A stretch of 64,000 bases of DNA from the NCBI RefSeq assembly GCF_001741865.1, contig NZ_CP017147.1, positions 496,001-560,000 of the forward strand. Reading direction: 5' to 3'. Under the pieces are notes generated by a model, which was not told where the DNA came from, made no database searches, and worked only from the letters and a program-made list of their open reading frames with translations. Position numbers and translations under genes: made by a program. This DNA comes from Bosea vaviloviae. Lineage in GTDB: Bacteria > Pseudomonadota > Alphaproteobacteria > Rhizobiales > Beijerinckiaceae. Below, one piece after another: positions 42,348 to 51,718 of this stretch; positions within the stretch are counted from its first letter, which is position 1; every line of letters starts with the position of its first letter.

Positions 42348-43397
42348 ATGACCAAGATCGATAGGCGGACCGTTATCAAAGGCCTGACCGGCGCAGCGGC
42401 GCTGGCCCCGGCCATGAGCCACCACGCCTTTGCGCAAGCCGGCGGCAAGGTCGTGATCGGCACCTGGGGCGGCGACTATGCCCGCCTCCTGACCAAGAAC
42501 ATCGACGAGCCGATCCTGAAACCCAAAGGCATCGAGATTGTGCAGGACCAGGCGGGCGACGCTCCGCGCCGCGCCAAGATGACCGCTGAGAAGCGCCTGC
42601 CGCGCGGCACCGTCGATGTGCAGGGCCTCTCGGCCGCCAACATGTTCGAGATGAACGAGGCGGGCGTCGTGGAGCAGCTGGACTACTCCAAGATTCCCAA
42701 CGCCAAGAATCTGCTGCCGACGATGAAGTACCCCTATGGCGTCGGGCACATTTATTCGGGCAACGTCGTCATCTACAACCCGAAGCTGATCACGCCCGCG
42801 CCGACCGGCTTCAAGGATTGGCTCAACCCGAAATGGGGCGACAAGATCGGCTTCATCGACATCCAGTACCAGTCGATCTTCATCGCGGCCTCAATGGCCG
42901 CGACCGGCGGCAAGGACATGAACGACCTCGACAAGGCCAAGGAGGTCCTGATGGCGGTGAAGAAGGCGGGCGGACGCGTCTACCCAACCAACGAGGCCTT
43001 CGCCGCCGCGATGAAAAACGAAGAGATCGGCATCAGCGCGATCTGGAAGGCACGCGTCGTGCAGTGGCAGAACGCCGGCATCCCCTGCGAGGCGGTCTCG
43101 CCCGTCGAGGGCATCCCGGCCTATGTCTCGGGCTTCGTCATCCAGAAGAACGCGCCCAACAAGGACAACGCCTACGCCTATTTGAACGCGATGCTGGAGA
43201 AGGCGCCCCAGGAGGCCTTCGCCGTCGACATGGGCTATAACGGCACCGTCACCGGCCTCAATGTCGCGCCCGATCTGCAGAAGCGCATCGGCTTCACCCC
43301 CGAGGAAGAGAAGCGCCTCAAGGATCTCGACTACGCCTTCCTCGCCAAGAACGATTCCGCCATGAAGGAGTGGTGGGACAAGGTCTTCAAGGCGTGA
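42348..43397 (+). CDS. Spermidine/putrescine-type ABC importer, solute-binding protein (PotD-like)
   Basis: 349 residues with a Tat-like signal (KIDRRTVIKGLTGAAALAPA...AFAQ). The mature part, KVVIGTWGGDYARLLTKNID, MKYPYGVGHIYSGNVVIYNP and KLITPAPTGFKDWLNPKWGD, belongs to the extracellular solute-binding family 1/PotD group. Ligands in the group range from polyamines to opines and thiamine-like compounds, so the specificity is left open. It precedes the second permease with a GTGA overlap. Confidence 0.92.
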   Translation: MTKIDRRTVIKGLTGAAALAPAMSHHAFAQAGGKVVIGTWGGDYARLLTKNIDEPILKPKGIEIVQDQAGDAPRRAKMTAEKRLPRGTVDVQGLSAANMFEMNEAGVVEQLDYSKIPNAKNLLPTMKYPYGVGHIYSGNVVIYNPKLITPAPTGFKDWLNPKWGDKIGFIDIQYQSIFIAASMAATGGKDMNDLDKAKEVLMAVKKAGGRVYPTNEAFAAAMKNEEIGISAIWKARVVQWQNAGIPCEAVSPVEGIPAYVSGFVIQKNAPNKDNAYAYLNAMLEKAPQEAFAVDMGYNGTVTGLNVAPDLQKRIGFTPEEEKRLKDLDYAFLAKNDSAMKEWWDKVFKA

Positions 43398-44266
43398 GCA
43401 CTGCTGCTCCCGAAGCCGTCGCGGGCGCCCGCACCGGCCTTGCCGGCGCGCTTGTCGTGCCGGCGACCATCTTCGTCGCGATCGGGCTCTTGGGCCCGAT
43501 CGCGATCCTGTTCCGCTATTCGCTGAACCAGTTCATCCCCGGCCAGTTCATGGTCGATGGGCTGACGATCGCGAACTACGTCAAGTTCTTCACCGACAGC
43601 TATTACCTCAACGTGCTGCTGCGCACGGTGCGCGTCGCCGTGATCTGTACGGTCGCCTGCCTGATCATGGGCTTCCCGCTGGCCTATGTGCTGGCGCGCA
43701 TGGAAAGCCGCTTCAAGAACCTGCTGATCATGCTCGTCGTGCTGCCGCTCTTCGTCGGCAATGCGGTGCGCGCGGCTGGCTGGATGACCGCCTTCGGCAG
43801 CAAGGGCGCGCTCAACGCCTCGCTGATGGGGCTGGGTCTGATCAACCATCCCCTTGAGATCATGTTCACCGAAAACGCCGTGCTGATCGGCATCGTCGCG
43901 GTCAACCTGCCCTTCATGGTGCTGACGCTGCAGAGCGTGATCGAGGGCATTCCCCGCAATGTCGAGGAAGCCGCCTTCAGCCTTGGCGCCGGCCCCGCCG
44001 CGATGTTTCGCCGCGTGCTCTGGCCGCTCGCCCTGCCCGGCATCCTGGCCGGCACGATCCTGACCTTCATCCTGGCGATGAACGCCTATGCCACGCCGGT
44101 GCTGCTCGGCGGGCCGAAATTCCAGATGATGGGCCCGCTGGTCTATGGCCAGTTCGCGCAGCAGAACAACTGGCCCTTCGGCGGCGCGATCTCCTTCATC
44201 CTGATGACCGCCACGATCGTGCTGACGGTCGCAGCTCATCTCATCGTGCAGCGGCGCTATCGCTGA
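43394..44266 (+). CDS. Spermidine/putrescine-type ABC importer, permease (PotB-like)
   Basis: 290 residues from GTG at 43394, overlapping the binding-protein stop (GTGA). Helices start at LAGALVVPATIFVAIGLLGP; the EAA loop is NVEEAAFSLGAGPAAMFRRV followed by LWPLALPGI. An in-frame GTG further upstream at 43370 would lie inside the preceding gene and is not preferred. It completes the importer with the PotC-like permease. Confidence 0.92.
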   Translation: MSTAAPEAVAGARTGLAGALVVPATIFVAIGLLGPIAILFRYSLNQFIPGQFMVDGLTIANYVKFFTDSYYLNVLLRTVRVAVICTVACLIMGFPLAYVLARMESRFKNLLIMLVVLPLFVGNAVRAAGWMTAFGSKGALNASLMGLGLINHPLEIMFTENAVLIGIVAVNLPFMVLTLQSVIEGIPRNVEEAAFSLGAGPAAMFRRVLWPLALPGILAGTILTFILAMNAYATPVLLGGPKFQMMGPLVYGQFAQQNNWPFGGAISFILMTATIVLTVAAHLIVQRRYR

Positions 44267-44307
44267 GGCGGCTGGCCAAGCGATCTGCGGCGCACTAAGT
44301 GTCGCCT

Positions 44308-44496
44308 ATGAACCTGTCCGCCTCTCTCGTTCCCGTCGCCGTCGGCGCTGTTGCGATCGTCCTGTTGCTCGGGTTGGCCAACATGCTGCGCGGCGGCAGC
44401 CCCAGCACGTCGCAGAACCTGATGCGGCTCAGGGTGGTCCTGCAGTTCATCGCGATCCTCGTCATCCTCGGCATCATGTGGTGGCGCAGCGGCTGA
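44308..44496 (+). CDS. Twin-transmembrane (HIG1-domain-like) small protein
   Basis: 62 residues from ATG at 44308. Two hydrophobic helices (LVPVAVGAVAIVLLLGLANM and VVLQFIAILVILGIMWW) flank a short polar hairpin RGGSPSTSQNLMRLR. This is the HIG1/twin-TM pattern, related to small factors of cytochrome oxidase supercomplexes in mitochondria. The function in bacteria is not settled. It lies ahead of the cobalamin adenosyltransferase gene, with the lipid A deacylase gene between; I recall twin-TM and adenosyltransferase genes as close neighbours in other Rhizobiales. Confidence 0.8.
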   Translation: MNLSASLVPVAVGAVAIVLLLGLANMLRGGSPSTSQNLMRLRVVLQFIAILVILGIMWWRSG

Positions 44497-44679
44497 CGCA
44501 GGCACTGAGCCTGACGCTGTCCCCCGCTTTGTTTGCCTTTTTCTAAGCGATTGATTTTACGGCGCTTCGTCTCGGCAGGCGCGGCTCAGACATGGCAAAT
44601 GCCGCAATCCCGCCATATTCCAGACACGAGTCTCTGCGCTTCACTAACGCTGTTCCGCCGACAACAAGAAAAGTCTCCT

Positions 44680-45270
44680 ATGGTTCGCGTTGCATTGCTG
44701 GTCCTCGCCGGAATGATGGCCGCCGCCCCCGCTTGGGCGCAGTCGCAGCCTCTCCCGGCCGGCGTTTCCAACTACGCTCCGGCGACCGAGACACCCCCGC
44801 TCTCATGGGAAGCGCGCATCGGCGCCGCCGCCGCCAATCCGGGCGGACGCGAAAGCGGCCTGCTCAACTTCAGCGGCGAGGTGGTCACCCCGCGCGTCGC
44901 GACCTTGAACGACCGCTTCTCCGCTGCCTTCGTGCCGCGCTTCCATCTCGGTTCGAGCGTCAATTTCAACGGCACGCGCTATGCCTATGCCGGCGCGACC
45001 TGGACCGTCGACCTGACCAAGGCGGTCTTCGTCGAGGCCAGCCTGGGCGCCGCCCTCAATGACGGCAAGACCGGCGCCGTCGTTCCCGAGAACCGCCTCA
45101 ATGTCGGCTGCAACAGCGGCTCGCGCGAAGCCGCCGCGCTCGGCTTCAGGCTCAACGACCGCTGGAGCCTGGTCGCGACGCTGGAGCATTTCAGCACGGC
45201 CGGCTGCTCCGACCGCGACAAGCCGCGCGGCCCGGCCAATTTCGGCGCCAAGCTCGGCTATACCTTCTGA
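44680..45270 (+). CDS. Lipid A 3-O-deacylase-like outer membrane protein (PagL family)
   Basis: 196 residues from ATG at 44680, signal peptide MVRVALLVLAGMMAAAPAWA. The mature part has alternating beta-strand patterns of an eight-stranded barrel and ends in aromatic Phe (GAKLGYTF). The C-terminal EHFST segment holds the His-x-Ser pair of the PagL active site; the acidic partner may be the Asp/Glu just after it but is not certain. PagL removes the 3-O acyl chain of lipid A (established). The start is preferred over the longer frame from 44533, which lacks a signal peptide. Confidence 0.75.
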   Translation: MVRVALLVLAGMMAAAPAWAQSQPLPAGVSNYAPATETPPLSWEARIGAAAANPGGRESGLLNFSGEVVTPRVATLNDRFSAAFVPRFHLGSSVNFNGTRYAYAGATWTVDLTKAVFVEASLGAALNDGKTGAVVPENRLNVGCNSGSREAAALGFRLNDRWSLVATLEHFSTAGCSDRDKPRGPANFGAKLGYTF

Positions 45271-45280
45271 GAACAGGCGG

Positions 45281-45394
45281 GAGCATTGCTGCGAAAAAGT
45301 GGGCACCGGTTTTTCGCAAGAGCAATGCTCTGAACTCCTGGAATCGATCACGTTTTTCACATTCGGACGGTTCCGTCCGAATGCGACGTGATCT
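45281..45394. repeat. Dispersed repeat, family B, copy 3, with adjoining hairpin
   Basis: The first part (45281-45330) is a palindrome: GAGCATTGCT/AGCAATGCTC arms around GCGAAAAAG...CCGGTTTTTCGC. The second part (45346-45394) pairs GATCACG with CGTGATC around a perfect 22-bp palindrome ATTCGGACGG/CCGTCCGAAT (45361-45382). It lies between the PagL-like and adenosyltransferase genes. Confidence 0.88.
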
Positions 45395-45444
45395 AACGGC
45401 GCGCAGGCCCTTTCGCTCGATCAGCGCCGCGCTATAACGCCTCG

Positions 45445-46026
45445 ATGGTCAAGCTCAACCGCATCTACACCCGCACCGGCGACGACGGCACGACGGGGCT
45501 CACCACCGGGCCGCGCCGGCTGAAATTCGATCTGCGGGTCGCAGCCTATGGCACGGTGGACGAGACCAATGCCTGCATCGGCATGGCCCGGCTGCATGCG
45601 GCAACCGAGGATGCCGATGTCGACGCCATGCTCGGCCGCATCAGCAACGACCTGTTCGACCTCGGAGCCGACCTCTCGACCCCCGACACCGGCGCGAAAC
45701 TGGCCTTCGAGCCGCTGCGCATCGCGCAGGTTCAGGTCGACCGGGTCGAGGCCGAGATCGACCAGCTCAACGCCACCCTGGAGCCATTGCGCTCCTTCGT
45801 CCTGCCTGGCGGCACGCCAGCCGCCACTCATCTCCACCTCGCGCGCACGGTGAGCCGCCGCGCCGAGCGATTGATGGTTGAATTGGCCCAGACCGAAGGC
45901 GAAGCCGTCGCCGGCCCCGCCCTGAAATACATCAACCGCCTCTCCGATTTCCTCTTCGTCGCCTCCCGCTTCCTCAATGCCAAGGCGCAGGGCGACGTGC
46001 TCTGGGTGCCGGGCCAGAATCGTTAG
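45445..46026 (+). CDS. Cob(I)yrinic acid a,c-diamide adenosyltransferase, PduO type
   Basis: 193 residues. MVKLNRIYTRTGDDGTTGLT is the signature ATP-binding start of PduO-type enzymes; DLRVAAYGTVDETNACIGMA, then FVLPGGTPAATHLHLARTVS with RRAERL and YINRLSDFLFVASRFLN complete the pattern, including the Arg/Glu trimer-contact elements. It transfers the adenosyl group of ATP to corrinoid cobalt, forming the active cofactor (established). It complements the cobS/cobT genes at 14-18 kb. Confidence 0.95.
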   Translation: MVKLNRIYTRTGDDGTTGLTTGPRRLKFDLRVAAYGTVDETNACIGMARLHAATEDADVDAMLGRISNDLFDLGADLSTPDTGAKLAFEPLRIAQVQVDRVEAEIDQLNATLEPLRSFVLPGGTPAATHLHLARTVSRRAERLMVELAQTEGEAVAGPALKYINRLSDFLFVASRFLNAKAQGDVLWVPGQNR

Positions 46027-46027
46027 A

Positions 46028-46070
46028 GGCACGATGCGAAAAAGTGGAAGCCGGTTCTTCATAAGAATCC
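46028..46070. repeat. Dispersed repeat, family B, copy 4 (degenerate)
   Basis: GATGCGAAAAAGTGGAAGCC with GGTTCTTCATAAG is a decayed copy of the GCGAAAAAGTGGGCACCGGT element, in the gap before the rhomboid gene. Confidence 0.65.
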
Positions 46071-46097
46071 CGCTGCGACATTTGACAGGACGCATCG

Positions 46098-46793
46098 ATG
46101 TTCGTGCCGCTGCATGATGGCGTCCCGCTGCGCTTCATGCGCGCGCCCTATGTCACCTATGGCCTGGTCGGGACCTGCATGGGCCTCTTCCTGCTGATGT
46201 GGCTGCGCGAAAGCGATTCCGACCAGATCGCGGTCGCAGCCGGCTTCGGGCTGATCCCATCCGTGTTGTTCGGCACGGCGCAACTGCCCACCGATCTGCT
46301 GCAGGCCCCGGTCTGGCTGACTTTGTTCAGCAACATCCTGCTGCATGCGAGCTTCGCCCATCTCGGCGGCAACATGCTGTTCCTCTGGGTCTTCGGCGAC
46401 AATGTCGAGGATGCCATGGGGCATCTGCGCTTCCTGCTGTTCTTCTTCGTCTGCGGGCTTGCCGGCTCGCTGACACACGCCTTGATGAACCCCGGCTCGG
46501 ACCAACCATTGATCGGCGCATCCGGCGCGATCTCGGGCGTGATCGCCTCCTATCTGATGCTCTATCCGCGCGTCCGGATCTGGGGCCTGGCTTTCAACTG
46601 GATCCCGCTGCACATCACGGCGCTCTACGCGCTCAGCGGCTGGATCCTGTTTCAGTTCGTCTCGGCCATTCTCGATCCGCAAGGCCATGTCGGCTGGTGG
46701 GCCCATCTCGGCGGGCTCGGTGCCGGTGCGGCACTGACGCCGATCTTCATCCATCGCGGCGTGACGCTGTTCGGCCGCCCGGCACGCAAGTGA
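46098..46793 (+). CDS. Rhomboid family intramembrane serine protease
   Basis: 231 residues, about six membrane helices. The catalytic Ser is in LIGASGAISGVIASYL (GxSG), the catalytic His in GHVGWWAHLGGLGAGA (helix 6), and the HASFAHLGGNMLFLWVFGDN segment supplies the helix 2 His/Asn region. The key residues are intact, so an active protease is expected. Substrates are unknown. Confidence 0.94.
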   Translation: MFVPLHDGVPLRFMRAPYVTYGLVGTCMGLFLLMWLRESDSDQIAVAAGFGLIPSVLFGTAQLPTDLLQAPVWLTLFSNILLHASFAHLGGNMLFLWVFGDNVEDAMGHLRFLLFFFVCGLAGSLTHALMNPGSDQPLIGASGAISGVIASYLMLYPRVRIWGLAFNWIPLHITALYALSGWILFQFVSAILDPQGHVGWWAHLGGLGAGAALTPIFIHRGVTLFGRPARK

Positions 46794-46822
46794 AGACGGC
46801 TCTCGCACGCCCCGCCTGCGGC

Positions 46823-46852
46823 GTTGACAAGCGCAAACGGGCGTCGTTACGG
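46823..46852 (+). promoter_or_regulatory. Possible promoter of etfB-etfA
   Basis: TTGACA (46824-46829), 17-bp spacer, TTACGG (46847-46852), about 97 bp before the etfB start, in the only gap large enough for a promoter. The -10 box is weak. Called by eye. Confidence 0.45.
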
Positions 46853-46948
46853 TCCCTCCGCATTCCAGCCGAGAGCCGCGATGCCGCCTTCCCGCCGATT
46901 GACGCGGCGCGGCCCCGCAACTGACCTCTCCCGAACGGTGATTTGACG

Positions 46949-47698
46949 ATGAAGATCCTTGTGCCCGTGAAGCGGGTGGTTGACTACAACGTGAAGATCC
47001 GCGTGAAGGCGGACGGCTCGGGCGTCGAGCTTGCCAATGTGAAAATGTCGATGAATCCCTTCGACGAGATCGCGGTCGAAGAGGCGTTGCGGCTGCGCGA
47101 AGCCGGCAAGGCGACCGAGGTCGTCGTGGTCTCGATCGGTCCAGCCCAAGCCGCCGAGACGATCCGCACGGGCTTAGCCATGGGCGCCGATCGCGGCATC
47201 CTGGTCAAGGTCGACGGCGTGGTCGAGCCGCTGGCGGTGGCCAAGCTCCTGAAGAAGCTGGTCGAGCAGGAGAGCCCGCAGCTCGTCATCCTCGGCAAGC
47301 AGGCGATCGACGACGATTGCAACCAGACCGGCCAGATGCTGGCGGCCCTGCTGGGCTGGCCCCAGGGCACCTTCGCCTCGAAGGTCGCGCTGTCCGACAG
47401 CGCGGTCGATGTCACCCGCGAGGTCGATGGCGGCCTGCAGACGGTTTCGCTCAAGCTGCCGGCGATCGTCACCACCGACCTTCGCCTGAACGAGCCGCGC
47501 TACGCCTCGCTGCCCAACATCATGAAGGCCAAGAAGAAGCCGCTTGACGAGACCTCGGCCGAGGCGCTCGGCGTCGATGTGAGCCCCCGTCTCAAGGTGC
47601 TGAACACACGCGAACCGGCGGGCCGCTCAGCCGGCGTCAAGGTCGGCTCCGTCGCCGAACTGGTTTCCAAGCTCAAGAACGAAGCGGGAGTGCTGTGA
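46949..47698 (+). CDS. etfB: Electron transfer flavoprotein beta subunit
   Basis: 249 residues from ATG at 46949. [60 protein letters not shown] and the ETF-beta signature [20 protein letters not shown] are diagnostic. EtfAB passes electrons from acyl-CoA and related dehydrogenases to ETF-quinone oxidoreductase (established). Its TGA overlaps the etfA ATG (TGATG at 47696-47700). An in-frame TTG two codons upstream is less likely. Confidence 0.97.
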   Translation: MKILVPVKRVVDYNVKIRVKADGSGVELANVKMSMNPFDEIAVEEALRLREAGKATEVVVVSIGPAQAAETIRTGLAMGADRGILVKVDGVVEPLAVAKLLKKLVEQESPQLVILGKQAIDDDCNQTGQMLAALLGWPQGTFASKVALSDSAVDVTREVDGGLQTVSLKLPAIVTTDLRLNEPRYASLPNIMKAKKKPLDETSAEALGVDVSPRLKVLNTREPAGRSAGVKVGSVAELVSKLKNEAGVL

Positions 47699-48642
47699 TG
47701 GCCACGCTGCTGATTGCAGAACACGACAACGCCACCATCAAGGACGCGACCGCCAAGGCGCTGACCGCGGCCAAGGCGCTGGGCGCCCCCGTCCATATCC
47801 TCGTCGCCGGTGAAGGCGCCAAGGGCGCGGCCGATGCGGCAGCCAAGCTCGACGGCGTCGAGAAGGTGCTCCTGGCCGATGCCGCGATCTACGGCCACGG
47901 CCTTGCCGAGCCGCTCGCCGCGCTCGTCGCCAAGCTCGCCGAGGGCTATGACGCCGTCGTCGCGCCTTCGACGACCGGTGGCAAGAATGTGCTGCCCCGC
48001 GTCGCTGCCTTGCTCGACGTGATGCAGATCTCGGATGTGATGAAGATCGTCTCGCCCGACACGTTTGAGCGCCCGGTCTATGCCGGCAACGCCATCCAGA
48101 CCGTGCAGTCGGCCGAGGCCAAGAAGCTGATGACGATCCGCACCGCCTCCTTCCAGGCGACGGGCGAAGGCGGCTCGGCCAGCGTCGAGACCATCTCCGC
48201 CGTGGGCGATCCCGGCGTTTCCAGCTTCAAGGGCGAGGAGGTCGCCAAATCCGATCGCCCCGAGCTCGCCTCGGCCAAGATCATCGTCTCCGGCGGGCGC
48301 GCGCTCGCGTCGGCCGAGAACTTCGCCAAGGTGATCGAGCCAGTCGCCGACAGGCTGGGCGCGGCCATGGGCGCCTCGCGCGCCGCGGTCGATGCCGGCT
48401 ACGCCCCCAATGACTGGCAGGTCGGCCAGACCGGCAAGGTCGTGGCGCCCGACCTCTATGTCGCGGTCGGCATCTCCGGCGCGATCCAGCATCTCGCCGG
48501 CATGAAGGATAGCAAGGTCATCGTCGCCATCAACAAGGACGAGGAGGCGCCGATCTTCCAGATCGCCGATTACGGCCTGGTTGGCGATCTCTTCACGATC
48601 ATGCCAGAGCTTGAAGCCGAGCTCGCCAAAATCGGCAAATAG
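47698..48642 (+). CDS. etfA: Electron transfer flavoprotein alpha subunit
   Basis: 314 residues. The C-terminal FAD-binding half has [60 protein letters not shown] and [20 protein letters not shown], with [19 protein letters not shown] after it. All are intact. It is coupled to etfB and followed by a 3-hydroxybutyryl-CoA dehydrogenase gene, a common arrangement in Rhizobiales. Confidence 0.97.
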   Translation: MATLLIAEHDNATIKDATAKALTAAKALGAPVHILVAGEGAKGAADAAAKLDGVEKVLLADAAIYGHGLAEPLAALVAKLAEGYDAVVAPSTTGGKNVLPRVAALLDVMQISDVMKIVSPDTFERPVYAGNAIQTVQSAEAKKLMTIRTASFQATGEGGSASVETISAVGDPGVSSFKGEEVAKSDRPELASAKIIVSGGRALASAENFAKVIEPVADRLGAAMGASRAAVDAGYAPNDWQVGQTGKVVAPDLYVAVGISGAIQHLAGMKDSKVIVAINKDEEAPIFQIADYGLVGDLFTIMPELEAELAKIGK

Positions 48643-48780
48643 CAAGCGCGGCAAGCCGATTGATCGAGTAGATTGACAAGGAAGCCGGCGACCAGGCTGG
48701 CGCCGGCCAACACATGACAACCGGGCTGCCGCGCAAGGCGGCCCGCACCGGCTTCCAAAGTGGAAGCGGTGCCACCAAAG

Positions 48781-49677
48781 ATGGATCAGACCATGTCGGA
48801 CAGGGCGATCAGGACGATCGGCATCATCGGCGCAGGCCAGATGGGCAACGGCATCGCCCATGTCGCGGCCGTGGCCGGGTTCGAGGTCCGGCTGCACGAT
48901 CTCGCCGAGGACCGGATCAAGGCGGCGCTCGCCACCATCGACGGCAACATGGCGCGCCAGGTCGCCAAGGGTGCGATCGGTGACGAGATTCGCCGCGACG
49001 CCATGGCCAAGATCCTCGCCGCGCCGCAACTGTCGGGGCTCGGCGATTGCGACCTCATCATCGAGGCCGCGACCGAGAGCGAGGAAACCAAGCGCAAGAT
49101 CTTCACCGCCGTCTGCCAGCATATCAAGCCGGAGACGATGCTGGCCTCCAACACCTCCTCGATCTCGATCACGCGGCTGGCGGCGGCGACGGACCGGCCC
49201 GAGCGCTTCATCGGCATCCATTTCATGAACCCCGTGCCGCTGATGCAGCTCGTCGAGCTGATTCGCGGCATCGCCACCGACGACGAGACCTTCGAACTCG
49301 CCAAGGAGTTCGTCGGCAAGCTGCATAAGACCGTCTCAGTCTCGGAGGATTTCCCGGCCTTCATCGTCAACCGCATCCTGCTGCCGATGATCAACGAGGC
49401 CGTCTACACGCTCTATGAGGGCGTCGGCTCGGTCGACGCGATCGACACCGCGATGAAGCTCGGGGCGAATCACCCGATGGGCCCGCTCCAGCTTGCCGAT
49501 TTCATCGGCCTCGACACCTGCCTGTCGGTGATGCAGGTGCTGCATGACGGGCTTGCCGACTCGAAATATCGCCCCTGCCCGCTGCTGGTGAAATATGTCG
49601 AGGCCGGCTGGCTCGGCCGCAAGACCAAGCGCGGCTTCTACGATTATCGCGGCGAGAAGCCGGTTCCGACAAGATAG
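48781..49677 (+). CDS. 3-hydroxybutyryl-CoA dehydrogenase
   Basis: 298 residues. The NAD-binding fold starts IGIIGAGQMGNGIAHVAAVA. The catalytic His is in ERFIGIHFMNPVPLMQLVEL, supported by SNTSSISITRLAA and DFPAFIVNRILLPMINEAVY. It oxidises or reduces acetoacetyl-CoA / 3-hydroxybutyryl-CoA, in PHB or butyrate metabolism (family knowledge). ATG at 48781 is given; ATG at 48793 (MSDRAIRTIG) is equally plausible, as neither has a strong ribosome site. Confidence 0.93.
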   Translation: MDQTMSDRAIRTIGIIGAGQMGNGIAHVAAVAGFEVRLHDLAEDRIKAALATIDGNMARQVAKGAIGDEIRRDAMAKILAAPQLSGLGDCDLIIEAATESEETKRKIFTAVCQHIKPETMLASNTSSISITRLAAATDRPERFIGIHFMNPVPLMQLVELIRGIATDDETFELAKEFVGKLHKTVSVSEDFPAFIVNRILLPMINEAVYTLYEGVGSVDAIDTAMKLGANHPMGPLQLADFIGLDTCLSVMQVLHDGLADSKYRPCPLLVKYVEAGWLGRKTKRGFYDYRGEKPVPTR

Positions 49678-49678
49678 T

Positions 49679-49734
49679 GCGAATGGCGAATAGCTAATGG
49701 GTATCCCACTCGCAATTCGCCACTTGCCATTCGC
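49679..49734. repeat. Inverted repeat between the dehydrogenase and HNH genes
   Basis: GCGAATGGC (49679-49687) pairs with GCCATTCGC (49726-49734), and inner GCGAAT/ATTCGC elements pair as well. No T-run follows. It starts 2 bp after the stop, so it may be a processed transcript end. Confidence 0.6.
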
Positions 49735-49821
49735 CCCGGCTCTTCACATTCCTGTCGTCTCGCGCTTACATTGATCAGTGGCGGGATTCGTCCCGTTCCG
49801 ATTAGCGGAGGTGCGGCGGGT

Positions 49822-50394
49822 TTGACGGCGCATGTGATGCATCCGATGGCGTCGCCGGACGGTTGTCCGGCACTCGTGCTCAATGCCGATTTCCGGCCTC
49901 TGAGCTACTATCCCCTATCGCTGTGGAGCTGGCAGGACGCGATCAAGGCGGTCTTCATGGACCGCGTCAACATCGTCTCCGAATACGATACCGTGGTGCG
50001 CAGCCCGAGCTTCAACATGAAGCTGCCCTCGGTCGTCTCGCTGAAGACCTATATCAAGCCGTCGCGGACGCCGGCCTTCACGCGCTTCAACGTATTCCTG
50101 CGCGACCGCTTCTCCTGCCAGTACTGCACCTCGCGCGAGGATCTGACCTTCGACCATGTCGTGCCGCGCTCCAGAGGCGGCCTTACCACCTGGGAGAACG
50201 TCGTCGCGGCCTGCTCGCCCTGCAATCTGCGCAAGGGTGACAAGATGCCAGCGGCGATCGAGATGTTCCCGACACAGAAGCCCTACGCACCGACGGTCAA
50301 TGATTTGCACCGCAACGGCAAGCTCTTCCCGCCGAATTACCTGCATGAGAGCTGGCTGGATTATCTCTATTGGGATTCCGAGCTGGAGCCGTGA
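49822..50394 (+). CDS. HNH endonuclease family protein
   Basis: 190 residues from TTG at 49822; a GGAGG lies at 49807-49811. An ATG at 49837 is the alternative. CPALVLNADFRPLSYYPLSL and WSWQDAIKAVFMDRVNIVSE form the N-terminal part typical of this alphaproteobacterial group. The HNH zinc finger follows: FSCQYCTSREDLTFDHVVPR, then SRGGLTTWENVVAACSPCNL with RKGDK. The CxxC...CxxC zinc pairs and the DHVVPRSRGG catalytic His are intact. It is chromosomal and not linked to a mobile element here, so a housekeeping nuclease role is likely; the function is unproven. Confidence 0.9.
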   Translation: MTAHVMHPMASPDGCPALVLNADFRPLSYYPLSLWSWQDAIKAVFMDRVNIVSEYDTVVRSPSFNMKLPSVVSLKTYIKPSRTPAFTRFNVFLRDRFSCQYCTSREDLTFDHVVPRSRGGLTTWENVVAACSPCNLRKGDKMPAAIEMFPTQKPYAPTVNDLHRNGKLFPPNYLHESWLDYLYWDSELEP

Positions 50395-50473
50395 GCCGGC
50401 TTGACGGCTGGCCGGGCAACGTCTTGTATCCACGGCATAATCAGGCGCGCGGACGCCGCTGATCAAGCCGAGG

Positions 50474-51694
50474 ATGACGATGACCAATACCGCTCTGGAC
50501 CAGTGGCTCGATCAGCACCATGCGGAACTGACCGCGATCAGGCGCGATATCCATGCCCATCCGGAGCTTGGCCTGGAGGAGCATCGCACCTCCGCCCTGG
50601 TCGCAGCCAAGCTGCGTGAATGGGGCGTGGAGGTCACCGAGGGCATCGGCGGCACCGGTGTCGTCGGCGTCATCCGGGGCCGCAGGGCCGGCCAGCGCGC
50701 CGTCGGCCTGCGCGCCGACATGGACTGCCTCGCGCTGAACGAGGAGACCGGCCTCCCCTATGCTTCGCAATATCCCGGCAAGATGCATGCTTGCGGCCAT
50801 GACGGCCACACCACGATGCTGCTGGGCGCGGCCGGCTATCTCGCCGCCCATCCCGATTTCGGTGGCACGCTGCACCTGATCTTCCAGCCGGCCGAGGAAG
50901 GCCGTGGCGGGGCGGTTGCGATGCTGAAGGACGGGCTGTTCGAGCGCTTTCCCTGCGACGCGATCTACGGCCTGCACAACACGCCGGGCATGCCGGTTGC
51001 GCATTTCGGCACCTGCAACGGCCCGATGCTGGCCGCGGCCGACAGCTGGGCCGTGACCTTCCGCGGCGTCGGCGGTCATGGCGGCTCGCAGCCGCATCTC
51101 TCCACCGACATCACCTATGCCCAGGCCCATTTCGTGCTCGGCCTGCAGGGTATCGTCGGCCGCAACGTCCCGCCGCTCGACACCGCCGTGATCAGCGTCG
51201 GCTATATCCATTCCGGCTCGACGGAAGCCTCCAATGTGGTTCCGTCGGAACTGAGAATCGGCGGCACGGCCCGCAGCTATTCGCCCGAGATCCGCGCCTT
51301 GATAGAGCGCCGCATCGCCGAGATCGCCGAGGCCACCGCGCAGGCCTGGGGCTGCACCGCCGAGGCCTCCTATCATCGCGGACCGCGCGCTTTGCTCAAC
51401 CAGCCCGATCAGGTCGCGGTCGCGGTCGCGGCGGCGACCAGTTCGGTCGGAGCGGCCAATGTGAATGGCGCGATCAGGCCCGGCACCGGCGGCGAGGACT
51501 TCGCCGAGATGATGGAGGTCAAGCCCGGCGCCTTCATGCGGATCGGCAATGGCGTCGCCGCGGACGGCTCCTTCGCCGGATTGCATACGCCGCGCTATGA
51601 TTTCAACGACGCCATCATCCCCGACGGCGTTCGCTACTGGGTCAACGTCGTCAGCGAAGAACTCGGCCAGGGTTGGCAGGCCGCAGCCGCCTGA
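50474..51694 (+). CDS. M20 family aminoacylase / amidohydrolase
   Basis: 406 residues. Metal ligands: MHACGHDGHTTMLLGAAGYL (His and Asp), IFQPAEEGRGGAVAMLKDGL (catalytic Glu pair) and GLHNTPGMPVAHF. The dimerisation domain starts after GGHGGSQPHLSTDITYAQAH. The closing segment is GTGGEDFAEMMEVKPGAFMR. The family includes hippurate hydrolase and N-acyl-amino-acid hydrolases; the substrate is unknown. The ATG at 50480 is an alternative start. Confidence 0.93.
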   Translation: MTMTNTALDQWLDQHHAELTAIRRDIHAHPELGLEEHRTSALVAAKLREWGVEVTEGIGGTGVVGVIRGRRAGQRAVGLRADMDCLALNEETGLPYASQYPGKMHACGHDGHTTMLLGAAGYLAAHPDFGGTLHLIFQPAEEGRGGAVAMLKDGLFERFPCDAIYGLHNTPGMPVAHFGTCNGPMLAAADSWAVTFRGVGGHGGSQPHLSTDITYAQAHFVLGLQGIVGRNVPPLDTAVISVGYIHSGSTEASNVVPSELRIGGTARSYSPEIRALIERRIAEIAEATAQAWGCTAEASYHRGPRALLNQPDQVAVAVAAATSSVGAANVNGAIRPGTGGEDFAEMMEVKPGAFMRIGNGVAADGSFAGLHTPRYDFNDAIIPDGVRYWVNVVSEELGQGWQAAAA

Positions 51695-51718
51695 GCGAAG
51701 AACCTTGCAAGGAGCGCC

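Noticed and set aside
47500..49326. 608-codon minus-strand frame opposite etfA and the 3-hydroxybutyryl-CoA dehydrogenase
   Set aside because: Antisense shadow; composition (Asp/Gly/Leu/Arg repeats) is typical of reversed GC-rich codons.
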